A stretch of 64,000 bases of DNA, taken from NCBI GenBank assembly GCA_948957135.1, contig CARDBT010000011.1:1-64000 (forward strand). Direction: 5' to 3'. The notes under the pieces are model-generated. The model saw only the letters and a program-made list of their open reading frames with translations, was not told the origin of the DNA and made no database searches. Every line of letters starts with the position of its first letter. The stretch's first letter is position 1. The translations under genes and the position numbers were made by a program. The stretch is from COE1 sp910588595 (GTDB taxonomy: Bacteria > Bacillota > Clostridia > Lachnospirales > Lachnospiraceae). Of this stretch, positions 18,889-27,950 are shown one piece after another.

Positions 18889-19464
18889 TTAAATCTTTCC
18901 GTCCAACAGCACACCCCTGTTTTTCACCAGGTAATCGACAAGCGAAACGACCGTGAGCACGAGTGCAATCCACATGACGATCTGTGTGAGCACTGCAAGC
19001 GCCTCGATATTGATGATCATCAGACAGACCATGATCATCTGGAAGGTCGTCTTGAACTTCCCCCAGTAGTTTGCAGCGATGACCACGCGGTTGTCCGCCG
19101 CCACCAGCCGGAATCCGCTGATGATAAATTCCCTGCTGATAATGACGATGACGATCCACGCCGGGATCCTGCCCAGCTCGATCAGACAGATCATCGCAGC
19201 GCACACGAGCAGCTTGTCCGCCAGCGGATCCATAAATTTCCCGAAATTGGTGACAAGATTGTACTTTCTGGCAATCTTACCGTCGAGCAGGTCTGTGAGA
19301 CTTGCGATGATAAAAATCGCAAGCGCGATAGGATCCGCATAGTCCGCGATACCGCCAAACACGGTCATGAACCACCCCCACTGGGCATGGCTGCCAAGCA
19401 TGATCAACACGAACGGAATGATCAAAATCACTCTGAATACAGTCAGTTTATTCGGTAAATTCAT
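18889..19464 (-). CDS. pgsA: CDP-diacylglycerol-glycerol-3-phosphate phosphatidyltransferase
   Basis: Makes phosphatidylglycerol phosphate, the first step to phosphatidylglycerol. Integral membrane protein of about 191 residues. The CDP-alcohol phosphotransferase signature D-G-x2-A-R-x8-G-x3-D-x3-D is visible as LTDLLDGKIARKYNLVTNFGKFMDPLADK (D-G-K-I-A-R, then G, D, D). ATG at 19464 follows GGAGA by 8 nt and overlaps the rimO end by 17 nt. Last gene of the yicC operon. Confidence 0.96.
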   Translation of the reverse strand: MNLPNKLTVFRVILIIPFVLIMLGSHAQWGWFMTVFGGIADYADPIALAIFIIASLTDLLDGKIARKYNLVTNFGKFMDPLADKLLVCAAMICLIELGRIPAWIVIVIISREFIISGFRLVAADNRVVIAANYWGKFKTTFQMIMVCLMIINIEALAVLTQIVMWIALVLTVVSLVDYLVKNRGVLLDGKI

Positions 19465-20794
19465 CTTCAATCTCTCCTATCAGGTCATATTCATGTGAGC
19501 CAGTGATGCGCACCCGCACAAAATCGCCTGTCATCAATTCCCTTCCAGTCTGGACAAACACAAAACCATCGACATTCGGGGCATCCTTGTAACTTCTTGC
19601 CACATAGGCGTGCTCGTCCGGCACCTTGCCCTCCACCATGACAAGCAGCGTCCTTCCCACAGTCTCCTGCGCCTTCTCGAACGCGATCTCCTGCTGCAGC
19701 TCCATGATGTCCGCCTGACGGTCAAGCTTCACCTGCTCGTCGATCTGGTCTTCAAACAGCGCCGCCGGTGTATCCTCCTCCGGCGAATAGGTAAACACGC
19801 CGAGCCGGTCAAACTCCATCTCGTCGACAAACGCCAGCAGGGACTCGTGATCCTCCTGCGTCTCTCCGGGAAATCCGGTGATGAGTGTCGTCCGCAGACA
19901 GATATCCGGGATCCGCTCCCGCAGCTTCGCGATCATGTCCGCAAGTTCCTGCCGGCTCGTCCGCCGCCCCATGCGCTTTAAGATCGTATCGGAAGCGTGC
20001 TGTATCGGAATATCCAGATAATCGCACACTTTCTGCTCGCTCCGTATCGTCTCGATCAGCTCATCGGTGATCTCTTCCGGGTAACAATACAGGATCCTCA
20101 CCCAATAGATCCCCGGAATCGCGCACAGCCTGTGCAGCAGATCGGGAAGACGCTTCTCTCCGTACAGATCCACCCCGTACAGCGTCGTCTCCTGCGCCAC
20201 CAGAATGATCTCCTTGGCACCGAACGCAACGAGCCGCTCCGCCTCACGGACAAGGCTGTCTATGGGGATACTTCTGTAGTTTCCCCGCACTTTCGGAATG
20301 ATACAGTAGCTGCAGTGCTTGTCACAGCCCTCGGCGATCTTCAAGTACGCATAATGACCGCCGGTCGTCACGATCCTTTTCCAATCCTCATGATCATACA
20401 CCGGCTTGCGGTTGATGTCCTCCAGATAGTTGCGACTGTTTCCGGAAAGCACCCCTTCGATCGCCGTCACGACCGCATCGATCGCCGTCGTGCCCACGAT
20501 GGCATCCACCTCAGGAATCTCCCTTTGGATTTCATCCTGATAGCGCTGCGCGAGACACCCTGCGGCGATCAACACCTTGATCTCTCCGCTTTTGCGCAGC
20601 TCCGCCATTTCCAGAAGCGTGTTGATGCTCTCCTGCTTGGCATCATTGATAAAACAGCACGTGTTGACAACGACCGCGTCCGCCTCTGTCTCATCGTCCG
20701 TAATCGAAAATCCCCTCTGCACCAGCATACCAAGCATCATTTCCGTATCTACCAGATTCTTGTCGCAGCCGAGGGAAATAAATAATATCTTCAA
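19448..20794 (-). CDS. rimO: Ribosomal protein S12 methylthiotransferase RimO
   Basis: Radical-SAM enzyme adding a methylthio group to an Asp of ribosomal protein S12. 448 residues: UPF0004 domain at the N terminus (CDKNLVDTEMMLG, NTCCFINDAKQES), radical SAM cluster CDKHCSYCIIP near residue 155, and C-terminal TRAM domain. The CxxxCxxC spacing and the NTCCFI/DAKQES segment distinguish RimO from MiaB. Starts with TTG (KILFISLGC follows). Confidence 0.95.
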   Translation of the reverse strand: MKILFISLGCDKNLVDTEMMLGMLVQRGFSITDDETEADAVVVNTCCFINDAKQESINTLLEMAELRKSGEIKVLIAAGCLAQRYQDEIQREIPEVDAIVGTTAIDAVVTAIEGVLSGNSRNYLEDINRKPVYDHEDWKRIVTTGGHYAYLKIAEGCDKHCSYCIIPKVRGNYRSIPIDSLVREAERLVAFGAKEIILVAQETTLYGVDLYGEKRLPDLLHRLCAIPGIYWVRILYCYPEEITDELIETIRSEQKVCDYLDIPIQHASDTILKRMGRRTSRQELADMIAKLRERIPDICLRTTLITGFPGETQEDHESLLAFVDEMEFDRLGVFTYSPEEDTPAALFEDQIDEQVKLDRQADIMELQQEIAFEKAQETVGRTLLVMVEGKVPDEHAYVARSYKDAPNVDGFVFVQTGRELMTGDFVRVRITGSHEYDLIGEIEDEFTE

Positions 20795-20822
20795 CGCATA
20801 ATCCTCAATCTATTTTCAAAAC

Positions 20823-21053
20823 TTATTCTTCGTGTGTGATCTTGATCTTTGCCTGGTTCAGCTCCTCTATGGCAATCGACAGCGGCTTTGTCTGCCTGGT
20901 GTCCACAAGCGGTTCCTCGCCGCCGATGATCTGTCTTGCGCGCTTCGCCGTCGCCATCACGATCGAGTAGCGGCTGTTCACCACCGGCGCCTCACCCTGC
21001 TCAACGTCATTGTTCACTACCTTCATTAAATCTGTGTAAGATGGATGTAACAT
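20823..21053 (-). CDS. rpoZ: RNA polymerase omega subunit
   Basis: 76 residues, with the omega core NSRYSIVMATAKRARQII followed by KPLSIAIEEL. Assists assembly of RNA polymerase. GAGGG 6 nt before ATG. It lies directly after remA; in most Firmicutes guanylate kinase (gmk) sits between them. Confidence 0.95.
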   Translation of the reverse strand: MLHPSYTDLMKVVNNDVEQGEAPVVNSRYSIVMATAKRARQIIGGEEPLVDTRQTKPLSIAIEELNQAKIKITHEE

Positions 21054-21087
21054 ATTTTTCCCTCGCTTTTTATTCTTTTATAATGGT

Positions 21088-21357
21088 CTATACACTTTCA
21101 TCGGTGTCCTCGTCCGTCAGAGCTCCCTGCGCCCTCCCGGCGATCGTCTCGGGCAGGAGTGCCGAGAGCACGATCTGGCTGCTCTCCATGACCAGCACCG
21201 ACTTCGTCTTGCGCCCCTGCGTGGCATCGATGACTGTGCCGTTCTCTTTCGCCCTCTGAACAAGTCTTTTCACCGGCGCCGAATCAGGACTCACGATCGC
21301 GATGATCTTTGATGTGTTGACAATGTTTCCAAAGCCTATATGAATCAGTCTGTTCAC
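21088..21357 (-). CDS. remA: RemA/DUF370 extracellular matrix regulator
   Basis: 89 residues: LIHIGFGNIVNTSKIIAIVSPDSAP and DATQGRKTKSVLVMESSQI are the RemA hallmark. In Bacillus subtilis RemA is a DNA-binding ring protein that activates biofilm matrix and osmoprotection operons. In this genome a Pel-type matrix operon is only a few kb away, though that link is inference. Lies 13 nt after yicC. Confidence 0.95.
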   Translation of the reverse strand: MNRLIHIGFGNIVNTSKIIAIVSPDSAPVKRLVQRAKENGTVIDATQGRKTKSVLVMESSQIVLSALLPETIAGRAQGALTDEDTDESV

Positions 21358-21370
21358 CCGACACCTCGCC

Positions 21371-22249
21371 TTATTCTATATTCTGTATCTGTTCCCGCAC
21401 TTTCTCGATCTCAGTCTTTAAGTCGATCCCACGGTTGGAGACTGCAAGGTCGTTTGCCTTTGAGAGGATCGTGTTTGCCTCCCGGTTCATCTCCTGCGCG
21501 ATGAAGTCCAGTTTTCTGCCAATGCTTCCGCCGTCACCAAGCGCCTGCTTCATCGTCTCGATATGACTCCTCAGCCGGACAAGCTCCTCGTCGACGCAGA
21601 CCTTGTCGGCGTAGATCGTGACTTCTGTCAAAAGCCTTGTCTCATCCACAGTCACATCACCTAGGAGCTCATGGATCCGCTCGCCAAGTTTTTTCCTGTA
21701 ATCCTCGATGATCTGCGGGGAGCGCTCCTCGATAAAAGCGACGTGCTCGAGCATACCGTCGAGCTTAGCGTTCAGATCGTCCGCAAGGTTCTGTCCTTCT
21801 TTGATCCTTGTCTCTTCCAACCCTTTTGCCGCACCCTGTATGGCTTTTGCGAGCCCTTTCCAGATCTCCTCCTCGTCTATGGTCTGCTCCTCCATCGAGA
21901 AGACTTCGGGATAGCGCGAGAGCGTCGAGACCCTGATATCATTGTCCAGCCCAAAGTCTTCCGACATGGTCCTGAGATATCCGAGATACTCCGCCGCAAT
22001 GTCCTTGTTGTACTTGATGCAGACGTTATTCTCAGAAAAATCCTCGTATGTGATAAAGATGTCGATCTTTCCGCGCTGCACGTAATTTTTCAGTTCATTC
22101 CTGATAGAGCTCTCGAAAAAACTGAGTTTCTTGGGCATCTTGATGTTGGCGTCAAGATATCTGTGGTTGACGGATTTCATCTCGACCGTGTATTTGCGGT
22201 CTCCCTCCGTGACTTCACACCGCCCAAAACCTGTCATGCTTTTGATCAT
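21371..22249 (-). CDS. YicC/YloC family endoribonuclease
   Basis: 292 residues starting MIKSMTGFGR, the invariant YicC start, with the conserved VEMKSVNHRYLD segment and the C-terminal EMNREANTILSKANDL block. YicC-type enzymes are endoribonucleases linked to sRNA turnover and stationary-phase survival. First gene of the operon yicC-remA-rpoZ-rimO-pgsA, driven by the promoter at 22304-22332. Confidence 0.95.
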   Translation of the reverse strand: MIKSMTGFGRCEVTEGDRKYTVEMKSVNHRYLDANIKMPKKLSFFESSIRNELKNYVQRGKIDIFITYEDFSENNVCIKYNKDIAAEYLGYLRTMSEDFGLDNDIRVSTLSRYPEVFSMEEQTIDEEEIWKGLAKAIQGAAKGLEETRIKEGQNLADDLNAKLDGMLEHVAFIEERSPQIIEDYRKKLGERIHELLGDVTVDETRLLTEVTIYADKVCVDEELVRLRSHIETMKQALGDGGSIGRKLDFIAQEMNREANTILSKANDLAVSNRGIDLKTEIEKVREQIQNIE

Positions 22250-22303
22250 GTCAATCCTCCTGACTGATGTTGAACTGCAACTGTATAACTGCTTATCTAA
22301 TGT

Positions 22304-22332
22304 ATTATAAGATAATCCGCACGGAACGTCAA
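22304..22332 (-). promoter_or_regulatory. Promoter of the yicC-remA-rpoZ-rimO-pgsA operon
   Basis: Minus strand TTGACG (22327-22332), 17-nt spacer, TATAAT (22304-22309). The -10 lies inside an inverted repeat with arms TTATCT and AGATAA (22293-22316). Confidence 0.75.
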
Positions 22333-22346
22333 CAGATTTTCACACC

Positions 22347-22363
22347 TTTTCAAACACGCTCTA
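22347..22363. repeat. Solo MITE terminal inverted repeat
   Basis: TTTTCAAACACGCTCTA equals the right end of the 222-bp element including its TA flank. The rest of the element is absent. The truncated gene begins shortly after. Confidence 0.65.
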
Positions 22364-22387
22364 GTACTCCATCCAGACAGAAATTAG

Positions 22388-23068
22388 AGTTGTGGGCTGC
22401 ATGGTTCGTGCCAGTGCCTGGCAAAATTTCGACGGCGATGCGACGCTCCCGCACCGACAGTGTACGACGCCTCCGGGCCGGATCTGCCGTACGACCAGTA
22501 CCTGAGCGCACTGTTGGATGTCTGTTTCAGAAATGATGCGCGCGCCTTTGTCGCTCTGGGACTTGGCTCCGAGAAGGACGCTGCCGCGATCTACAATTCG
22601 ATTCTCGACTCGGAGATGGACAGTCTGGATCTCACGATCCTTGGTACTAAATGCCCCAACTCCCTCAAAAATGACTTTCGGACCGCCATAGCACAGGTTC
22701 TTGCTAACGCGCGTTTCGCAGTGGCAGTCTGCGACCTGCAGGCGGACGGCACATACAAGATCACGATCGTCTACGAAAAAATGTTCTTTTTTGAGTCTCT
22801 GATGAATCTGTACACGGCGATCCTCACGGATCTCGCCACGACATGGCTCTCAGATCCGGCTGCTGCTCCCAGCGAGGAAGATATGATGGTCCAGATATTT
22901 GCCGCACTCTGCAGCAGTATGAACGTCTGTCTCGAGAATGCCGCTTATGCTGCGCCTGCACTCACGACAGTCACTTTCGACCCGGTCAGCGGCATCTATC
23001 TCCCAGATACAGGGGATATCGCCATTCTCGAAAATATGCTGTTTGACACCGATTATATCGACAACTAA
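22388..23068 (+). pseudogene. 5'-truncated gene for a secreted/lipoprotein-type hypothetical protein
   Basis: An open frame of about 200 residues after GTG 22460 (open back to 22388 after a stop). YDASG..YLSALLDVCFRND is followed by EKDAAAIYNSILDSEMDSL, a design shared by Lachnospiraceae lipoproteins of a DUF5105-like type, in which a signal peptide and lipobox precede such a stretch. Here no signal peptide and no ribosome site are seen; the coding frame simply begins next to a solo MITE end, as if the 5' part had been deleted. A terminator follows the stop. It could still be expressed if fused to upstream transcription. Confidence 0.55.
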
Positions 23069-23075
23069 ATTTTTA

Positions 23076-23108
23076 AGAGATCCGATGCCATTGGATCTCT
23101 TTCCTTTT
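23076..23108 (+). terminator. Terminator after the truncated gene
   Basis: 8-bp stem AGAGATCC/GGATCTCT, 9-nt loop, followed by TTCCTTTTG. Starts about 8 nt after the stop codon. Confidence 0.75.
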
Positions 23109-23137
23109 GTCCCCACAGCCATAAAATCAAAACAACC

Positions 23138-23166
23138 TTGAAAACACCGCAAAAAAGTGCTATTGT
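23138..23166 (+). promoter_or_regulatory. Promoter of the LTA-synthase-like gene
   Basis: TTGAAA (23138-23143), 17-nt spacer, TATTGT (23161-23166), 38 nt before the start codon. Confidence 0.6.
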
Positions 23167-23203
23167 AATTAAGTTATAGCAATGTGGAGGTTAAAAAATT
23201 AAA

Positions 23204-25009
23204 ATGATAAAACGGCTGTCTAAATATCCAAAAACCATATGGTGTCTGAGGAATCTGGTGCCTATGATACTCTTTCCCGTCGCAGATTTTTATCTGTTTG
23301 AGTGGTACACAAATGATCCGTGGGAGACGATGAAGGTACCCATACAGTTTCTGAATATCTACTTTTTTGAGCTGCTGATGGCACTGTTCCTGTTTGTCTT
23401 TGGCAGGTTGAAATGGTCGCTGCGCCTGCAGAGCATCCTGTTCATGATCATCGGTCTGGCAAACTACTATGTCCTCAGCTTCCGCTCCGCCCCGATCATG
23501 CCGTGGGACATCTACTCCATCGGCACTGCGATGAGCGTCGCCGGCAACTTTGAGTACACGATCGAAAAGCAGACAGTGTTTGTCCTGATCGGATTTATCC
23601 TGCTGATCCTCGCGGAATCTGTTGTCAATCTGGAGCTCAAAGGTACTGGCAGGTGGCGGAAACGATTCTGGGGGATCCGCATCGCAGGCGCCGCTGTCTT
23701 TGTCGTACTCATCTGCAGCTTCACGCATATGCTCCACCTAGACAGCACGATCCGCAGATACGGCATGTATGACAAGCTGTTCACCCCCACTGTCATGAGC
23801 AAGCGTGACGGCACTGCCGTCGCCTTTTTGATGGAACTCAAATACATCTCGGTGGACAAGCCCTCTGGCTACAGCGCCGCCGCTGCCGATGAACTGCTCG
23901 CCCCATTTGAGGCAGCAGACGCACCACAGGAGGTTTCCGAAACACTTCCTAATATAATTGTCATCATGAATGAGGCATTTTCGGATCCTGCTGTGCTCGG
24001 CGCATTTGAGACCAACATGGATTACATGCCCTATATGCATTCCATATTAAATGGGCATATTAACAATACGATATCGGGCTACCTGAACGTGTCCGTACTC
24101 GGCGGCAACACGGCAAACACGGAATTTGAATTCCTCACCGGCAATACGATGGCATTCCTCCCACAGGGAAGTGTGCCTTATCAGCAGTATCTCAAACGGG
24201 AGATGCCATCTCTCGCATCGCACCTAAAGTCCCTGGGGTACGAGACGATCGCCGCACATCCCTACAACAGCACCGGCTGGGACAGAAACAAGGTCTACCC
24301 GCTGCTCGGTTTTGACGAGATGTATTTCATAAGGGATTATAAAAAACCGGAAAAGATCCGAAAATATGTAAGTGACATGGCATGTTATGACAAGATCATC
24401 GAGATGTACGAATCCAAACAGGACGGCACACCGCTCTTCGTGTTCAACGTCACGATGCAGAACCATTCATCGTACACTGACGAATTTGACAATTTTCACC
24501 CCGATATCAAGGTATCAGGGAGCAGTTCCAAGGCACTTGACAACTATCTGTCGCTGATGAAGATCTCCGACGAATCTGTAAAGTATCTGACGGACTATTT
24601 TTCAAACGTCGATGAGGACACCATGATCGTCTTTTTCGGGGATCATCAGCCGACCAACTCAGTCGTCTCGAATATATGGAAATTAAATGGAAAGAACGGC
24701 AATGCGCTGTCGGAGGCAGACGAGGCAGACCGGTACAAAGTTCCCTATTTTATCTGGTGCAATTTTGACATTGAGACCCAGACAGGCGCAGAGACCAGCT
24801 CCAATTTCCTTGCGACAGATATCCTGAAAACTGCGGGAATTCCCCTGACTGCATATGAGAATTATCTCGACAGATTGTCCGGGGAATATCCGGTCATCAC
24901 ATCGATCCGCACCGAAAATGCCCAGGGGCAGAGCACGGACACTGCGAATGTGATGGACAGTTTGAACGACTATGCTATCTTACAGTATGACTACATCTTT
25001 GGAAAATAG
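23204..25009 (+). CDS. LTA synthase family (phosphoglycerol transferase) protein
   Basis: 601 residues: five N-terminal membrane helices (to about residue 180), then an extracellular sulfatase-fold domain. Metal and nucleophile motifs of LtaS are present: IVIMNEAFSDP (Glu), GGNTANTEFEFLTG (catalytic Thr), MQNHSSYTD, and FGDHQPTNS (Asp-His). LtaS enzymes polymerise glycerol phosphate on the outer membrane face to make lipoteichoic acid or modify glycans. GGAGG lies 13 nt before ATG. The YfhO-family gene follows. Confidence 0.88.
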   Translation: MIKRLSKYPKTIWCLRNLVPMILFPVADFYLFEWYTNDPWETMKVPIQFLNIYFFELLMALFLFVFGRLKWSLRLQSILFMIIGLANYYVLSFRSAPIMPWDIYSIGTAMSVAGNFEYTIEKQTVFVLIGFILLILAESVVNLELKGTGRWRKRFWGIRIAGAAVFVVLICSFTHMLHLDSTIRRYGMYDKLFTPTVMSKRDGTAVAFLMELKYISVDKPSGYSAAAADELLAPFEAADAPQEVSETLPNIIVIMNEAFSDPAVLGAFETNMDYMPYMHSILNGHINNTISGYLNVSVLGGNTANTEFEFLTGNTMAFLPQGSVPYQQYLKREMPSLASHLKSLGYETIAAHPYNSTGWDRNKVYPLLGFDEMYFIRDYKKPEKIRKYVSDMACYDKIIEMYESKQDGTPLFVFNVTMQNHSSYTDEFDNFHPDIKVSGSSSKALDNYLSLMKISDESVKYLTDYFSNVDEDTMIVFFGDHQPTNSVVSNIWKLNGKNGNALSEADEADRYKVPYFIWCNFDIETQTGAETSSNFLATDILKTAGIPLTAYENYLDRLSGEYPVITSIRTENAQGQSTDTANVMDSLNDYAILQYDYIFGK

Positions 25010-25042
25010 ATTTTCCAACAAAAAACCGGAGGTGAAACCCTT

Positions 25043-27631
25043 ATGAAGTCATTACAAATCAAAAAAACAAATATCAAGTTAGATCTGCTGTACCTGTTTT
25101 CGTTTCTGATCCCGACGCTGACCATGCTGGTCATCTTTGTGATACAGCATATCTACCCGTTTGGGGAACGATCTTTCCTCCATATCGATATGTACCACCA
25201 GTATTTTCCTTTTCTGGTGGAATTCTACCATAAGCTCAGAAACGGGGAAAGCTTATTTTACTCGTGGAACACCGGCATCGGCTCCAACTTCCTTGCCCTC
25301 TATGTGTACTATCTGGCAAGTCCTGCCAACTGGCTCTGTGTCCTGATCCCCGAAAAATTCCTGATGGAATTTTTGTCCTATATGGTCGTCCTCAAAATCG
25401 GACTCTGCGGACTGACCTTTACTTATTATATAAGGAAGCACTTTTGTAGCAACTCGTGGGCAATCCTGTGTTTTTCACTGTTTTATGCGCTGTCAGGCTT
25501 TATGGCTGCCTACAACTGGGACGTGATGTGGCTTGACGTGATCATCCTCGCACCGATCATCGTTCTCGGCGTGGAAAGGCTTGTGAACGAAGGAAAATGC
25601 TACATGTACTGCATATCATTAGGACTTTCAATCCTGTCCAACTATTATCTCTCCATCATGCTGTGCATCTTCCTTGCACTCTACTTCGCCGTGCTTTTGA
25701 TCGCAAGGGATCCCTCTGCGGAACAGGACTCAGCCCCCCTTGCCTTTCCAAAGCTTGACGGCATCAAAAACTTTTATGGGAAAGCCCTGATCCGTTTTGG
25801 TGTATTTTCCCTGCTCGCGGGCGGCATGGCGGCTGTCCTGCTCCTGCCGGAGCTTGCCGCACTGCGCTTTACCGAGTTCAGCGACATCAATTTCCCGAGC
25901 AGGCTCAAAACCTATTTCCCAGTCATCGACATGCTCGCAAGACACTGTTTTAATGTGACTGTAGAGACAGGGCTAGACCACTGGCCAAACATTTACTGCG
26001 GTGTCCCTGTCTTTGTCCTGCTGCCGCTGTATGTCCTGCAGAGAAAGGTTCCTTTGCGGCAAAAGGTTCCAAAGCTGGTGCTGCTCGCTTTTATGCTGGT
26101 CAGCTTCTCGACGAATGTGCTGAACTTTATATGGCACGGCTTGAATTATCCCGATTCTCTGCCTGCAAGGCAGTCCTTCCTGTATATCCTGCTGCTGCTC
26201 ACCGTATGCTGCGAAGCATTCCTGCACATACAGGACCACACGAAGAAAACGGTCGGGGCGGTGCTTGCAGGCGTGTTCTTTTTCCTGCTGTTCTGCGAAA
26301 AAATTGTGACAGACGACGCTTTTGCAGACACTTGTTTTCTGGTGACTGGGATCTTTCTGCTGATCTATGGCGGTCTGATCTATTACTTCAGGATCTGTCA
26401 GGAAAAATGCGGCAGTGTTCCCAGAATGATGTGCATCTATGCGATCCTCGTGACTGTGGCGGAAGCCGGCGTGAACACTTACCTCACAAGTGTGCCCACC
26501 GTGTCAAGAACCACCTATTTATCCAACTACGACTCCTACCAGATCCTGACTGACAGAACGGTCGCGAACGAGAACAACGATTTCTTCCGTTTTGAAAAGT
26601 TTGCACGCAGAACGCAGAACGACGCGATGCTGATCGGTTTTCAGGGCGGTTCCTACTTTTCTTCCACCCTGAACTCGCTGGTATCGGACTTCTACGAAAA
26701 GTACGGCATGAGGGGCAGCCGTGTCAACTATTGTTTTGAGGGCGCCACCCCGGTGACTGCAGCCCTCCTCTCCACCCGGTACATGCTCTATACCCTCGAC
26801 AGAGGCTATGACAACCTGTTTGAGCTGGTGGACAAGGAGGGAAAAGTGTACCTGTACAAAAATAATCATCCGCTCCCTCTCGGATATATGGTCACATCCG
26901 CACACGCATCCTTTAACGATGCCGAGGAGGTTGAGGAAAATATCCACGAGGAGGACACCGATGACAGAAACCTGGATCCGCTCGAGCGCCAGAACAAGCT
27001 GGTTCACCGCCTTGGCATCAGCGACGATGTATTTCTGAGGGTTGACCTCCATTCCTACGGAAGCGAGGCAGATCTATATATTGAGGAGGACGCGCACTAC
27101 TACGCGTACACCTCAAATACCAAAATCGACACGATCAAGATGAACTACGAGGAGGAGTCCAAGAGCTTCAGCCAGATCAAGAAAAAATATATTTTGGATC
27201 TCGGCTACCATGAATCAGGCGAGATCTTATCCCTCAGATCCGAGAATGGTGAGAACCTGAATCTGACTGCCTATAAAGTGGACGAACCTGTCCTTGCCCG
27301 CTTCGTCAGCCATTTGAACCAGCAGACACTTACCGTGGACGACTATGACGAGACCTCCTTAAACGGACACATCGATGTCACCTCTGCCGGTCAGCTTGTC
27401 CTGTCCGTTCCGTACGATCCCGGCTGGACGCTGTACGTGGACGGTACCCGGACAGATATGGATCTGTTTGAGGACACCTTCATCGGCACTTATCTGGATG
27501 AAGGCATGCACACGATCGAGCTGCGCTATTTCCCGAAGGGCTTTATCCCTGGAGTTGTTGTCTCTGTCCTATGCATTGTGCTGTTCGCATCGTTGTACTA
27601 TATCTCAATCTTATACAAAAAGGAAGCCTGA
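25043..27631 (+). CDS. YfhO-family multi-membrane protein
   Basis: 862 residues with about 12 membrane helices and a last helix at the C terminus, plus a long extracytoplasmic region between (about 480-830). Features such as the N-terminal FLHIDMYHQYFPFL motif, SWNTGIGSNF, and the C-terminal VPYDPGWTLYVDG match YfhO, a GT-C-like family that glycosylates lipoteichoic acid in Bacillus and Listeria. It follows the LTA-synthase-like gene by 33 nt with CGGAGG before its ATG, so the pair probably acts on the same polymer. Confidence 0.88.
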   Translation: MKSLQIKKTNIKLDLLYLFSFLIPTLTMLVIFVIQHIYPFGERSFLHIDMYHQYFPFLVEFYHKLRNGESLFYSWNTGIGSNFLALYVYYLASPANWLCVLIPEKFLMEFLSYMVVLKIGLCGLTFTYYIRKHFCSNSWAILCFSLFYALSGFMAAYNWDVMWLDVIILAPIIVLGVERLVNEGKCYMYCISLGLSILSNYYLSIMLCIFLALYFAVLLIARDPSAEQDSAPLAFPKLDGIKNFYGKALIRFGVFSLLAGGMAAVLLLPELAALRFTEFSDINFPSRLKTYFPVIDMLARHCFNVTVETGLDHWPNIYCGVPVFVLLPLYVLQRKVPLRQKVPKLVLLAFMLVSFSTNVLNFIWHGLNYPDSLPARQSFLYILLLLTVCCEAFLHIQDHTKKTVGAVLAGVFFFLLFCEKIVTDDAFADTCFLVTGIFLLIYGGLIYYFRICQEKCGSVPRMMCIYAILVTVAEAGVNTYLTSVPTVSRTTYLSNYDSYQILTDRTVANENNDFFRFEKFARRTQNDAMLIGFQGGSYFSSTLNSLVSDFYEKYGMRGSRVNYCFEGATPVTAALLSTRYMLYTLDRGYDNLFELVDKEGKVYLYKNNHPLPLGYMVTSAHASFNDAEEVEENIHEEDTDDRNLDPLERQNKLVHRLGISDDVFLRVDLHSYGSEADLYIEEDAHYYAYTSNTKIDTIKMNYEEESKSFSQIKKKYILDLGYHESGEILSLRSENGENLNLTAYKVDEPVLARFVSHLNQQTLTVDDYDETSLNGHIDVTSAGQLVLSVPYDPGWTLYVDGTRTDMDLFEDTFIGTYLDEGMHTIELRYFPKGFIPGVVVSVLCIVLFASLYYISILYKKEA

Positions 27632-27645
27632 TGGCTTCTTTTTTG
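27621..27645 (+). terminator. Terminator of the LTA/YfhO pair
   Basis: GAAGCC-TGAT-GGCTTC followed by six T; the TGA stop codon of the YfhO gene forms part of the loop, so termination is immediate. Confidence 0.85.
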
Positions 27646-27646
27646 C

Positions 27647-27675
27647 TTGACAGGGACGCCAAAGAATATTATGAT
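27647..27675 (+). promoter_or_regulatory. Promoter of the cobalamin riboswitch transcript
   Basis: TTGACA (27647-27652), exactly 17 nt, TATGAT (27670-27675). Starts 2 nt after the preceding terminator. Confidence 0.88.
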
Positions 27676-27678
27676 AAG

Positions 27679-27910
27679 GAACGGATTGTTTCGGGAAACA
27701 GGTGCAACTCCTGTACGAGCCCGTCGCCGTGAGGCACACATATTTTTACTGTCCTGACCGAGAAGCCACAGCTCCGGGAACCGCCATTGGAGTGATCATC
27801 TGGAAATACTCTGAGAAGGTGGCCAGTAAAGTGCCAAGTCGGAATATCGATACAATACCGATCCTCTTGAATGAGTGAGCGATCACCCATTCCGACCGCG
27901 GGCGCCGGTC
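27679..27910 (+). ncRNA. Cobalamin riboswitch and expression platform
   Basis: Aptamer about 27679-27864. Family hallmarks in order: GGGAA then AGGTGCAACTCCTGT and GAGCCCGTCGCCGTGA (27692-27733); an AGAAGCCAC block; GAGAAGGTGGC (27812-27823); and the B12 box AAGTCGGAATATCG. A closing stem P1 pairs GGATTGT (27683-27689) with ACAATACC (27852-27859). Two hairpins follow, at 27869-27892 (GAATG..CATTC) and 27894-27910 (GACCG/CGGTC). Neither is followed by a T run, so control may be by access to the ribosome site. It precedes a DUF4430 lipoprotein and an ECF S component, a coherent vitamin-uptake pair. Confidence 0.87.
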
Positions 27911-27950
27911 CTGGAGGAAACAAGAAAATAATTCAAAGGAGATCACAAGT

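Noticed and set aside
22267..22536. 89-codon plus-strand frame upstream of the truncated gene
   Set aside because: No ribosome site; it crosses the MITE end and the yicC promoter and lies in another frame of the truncated gene.
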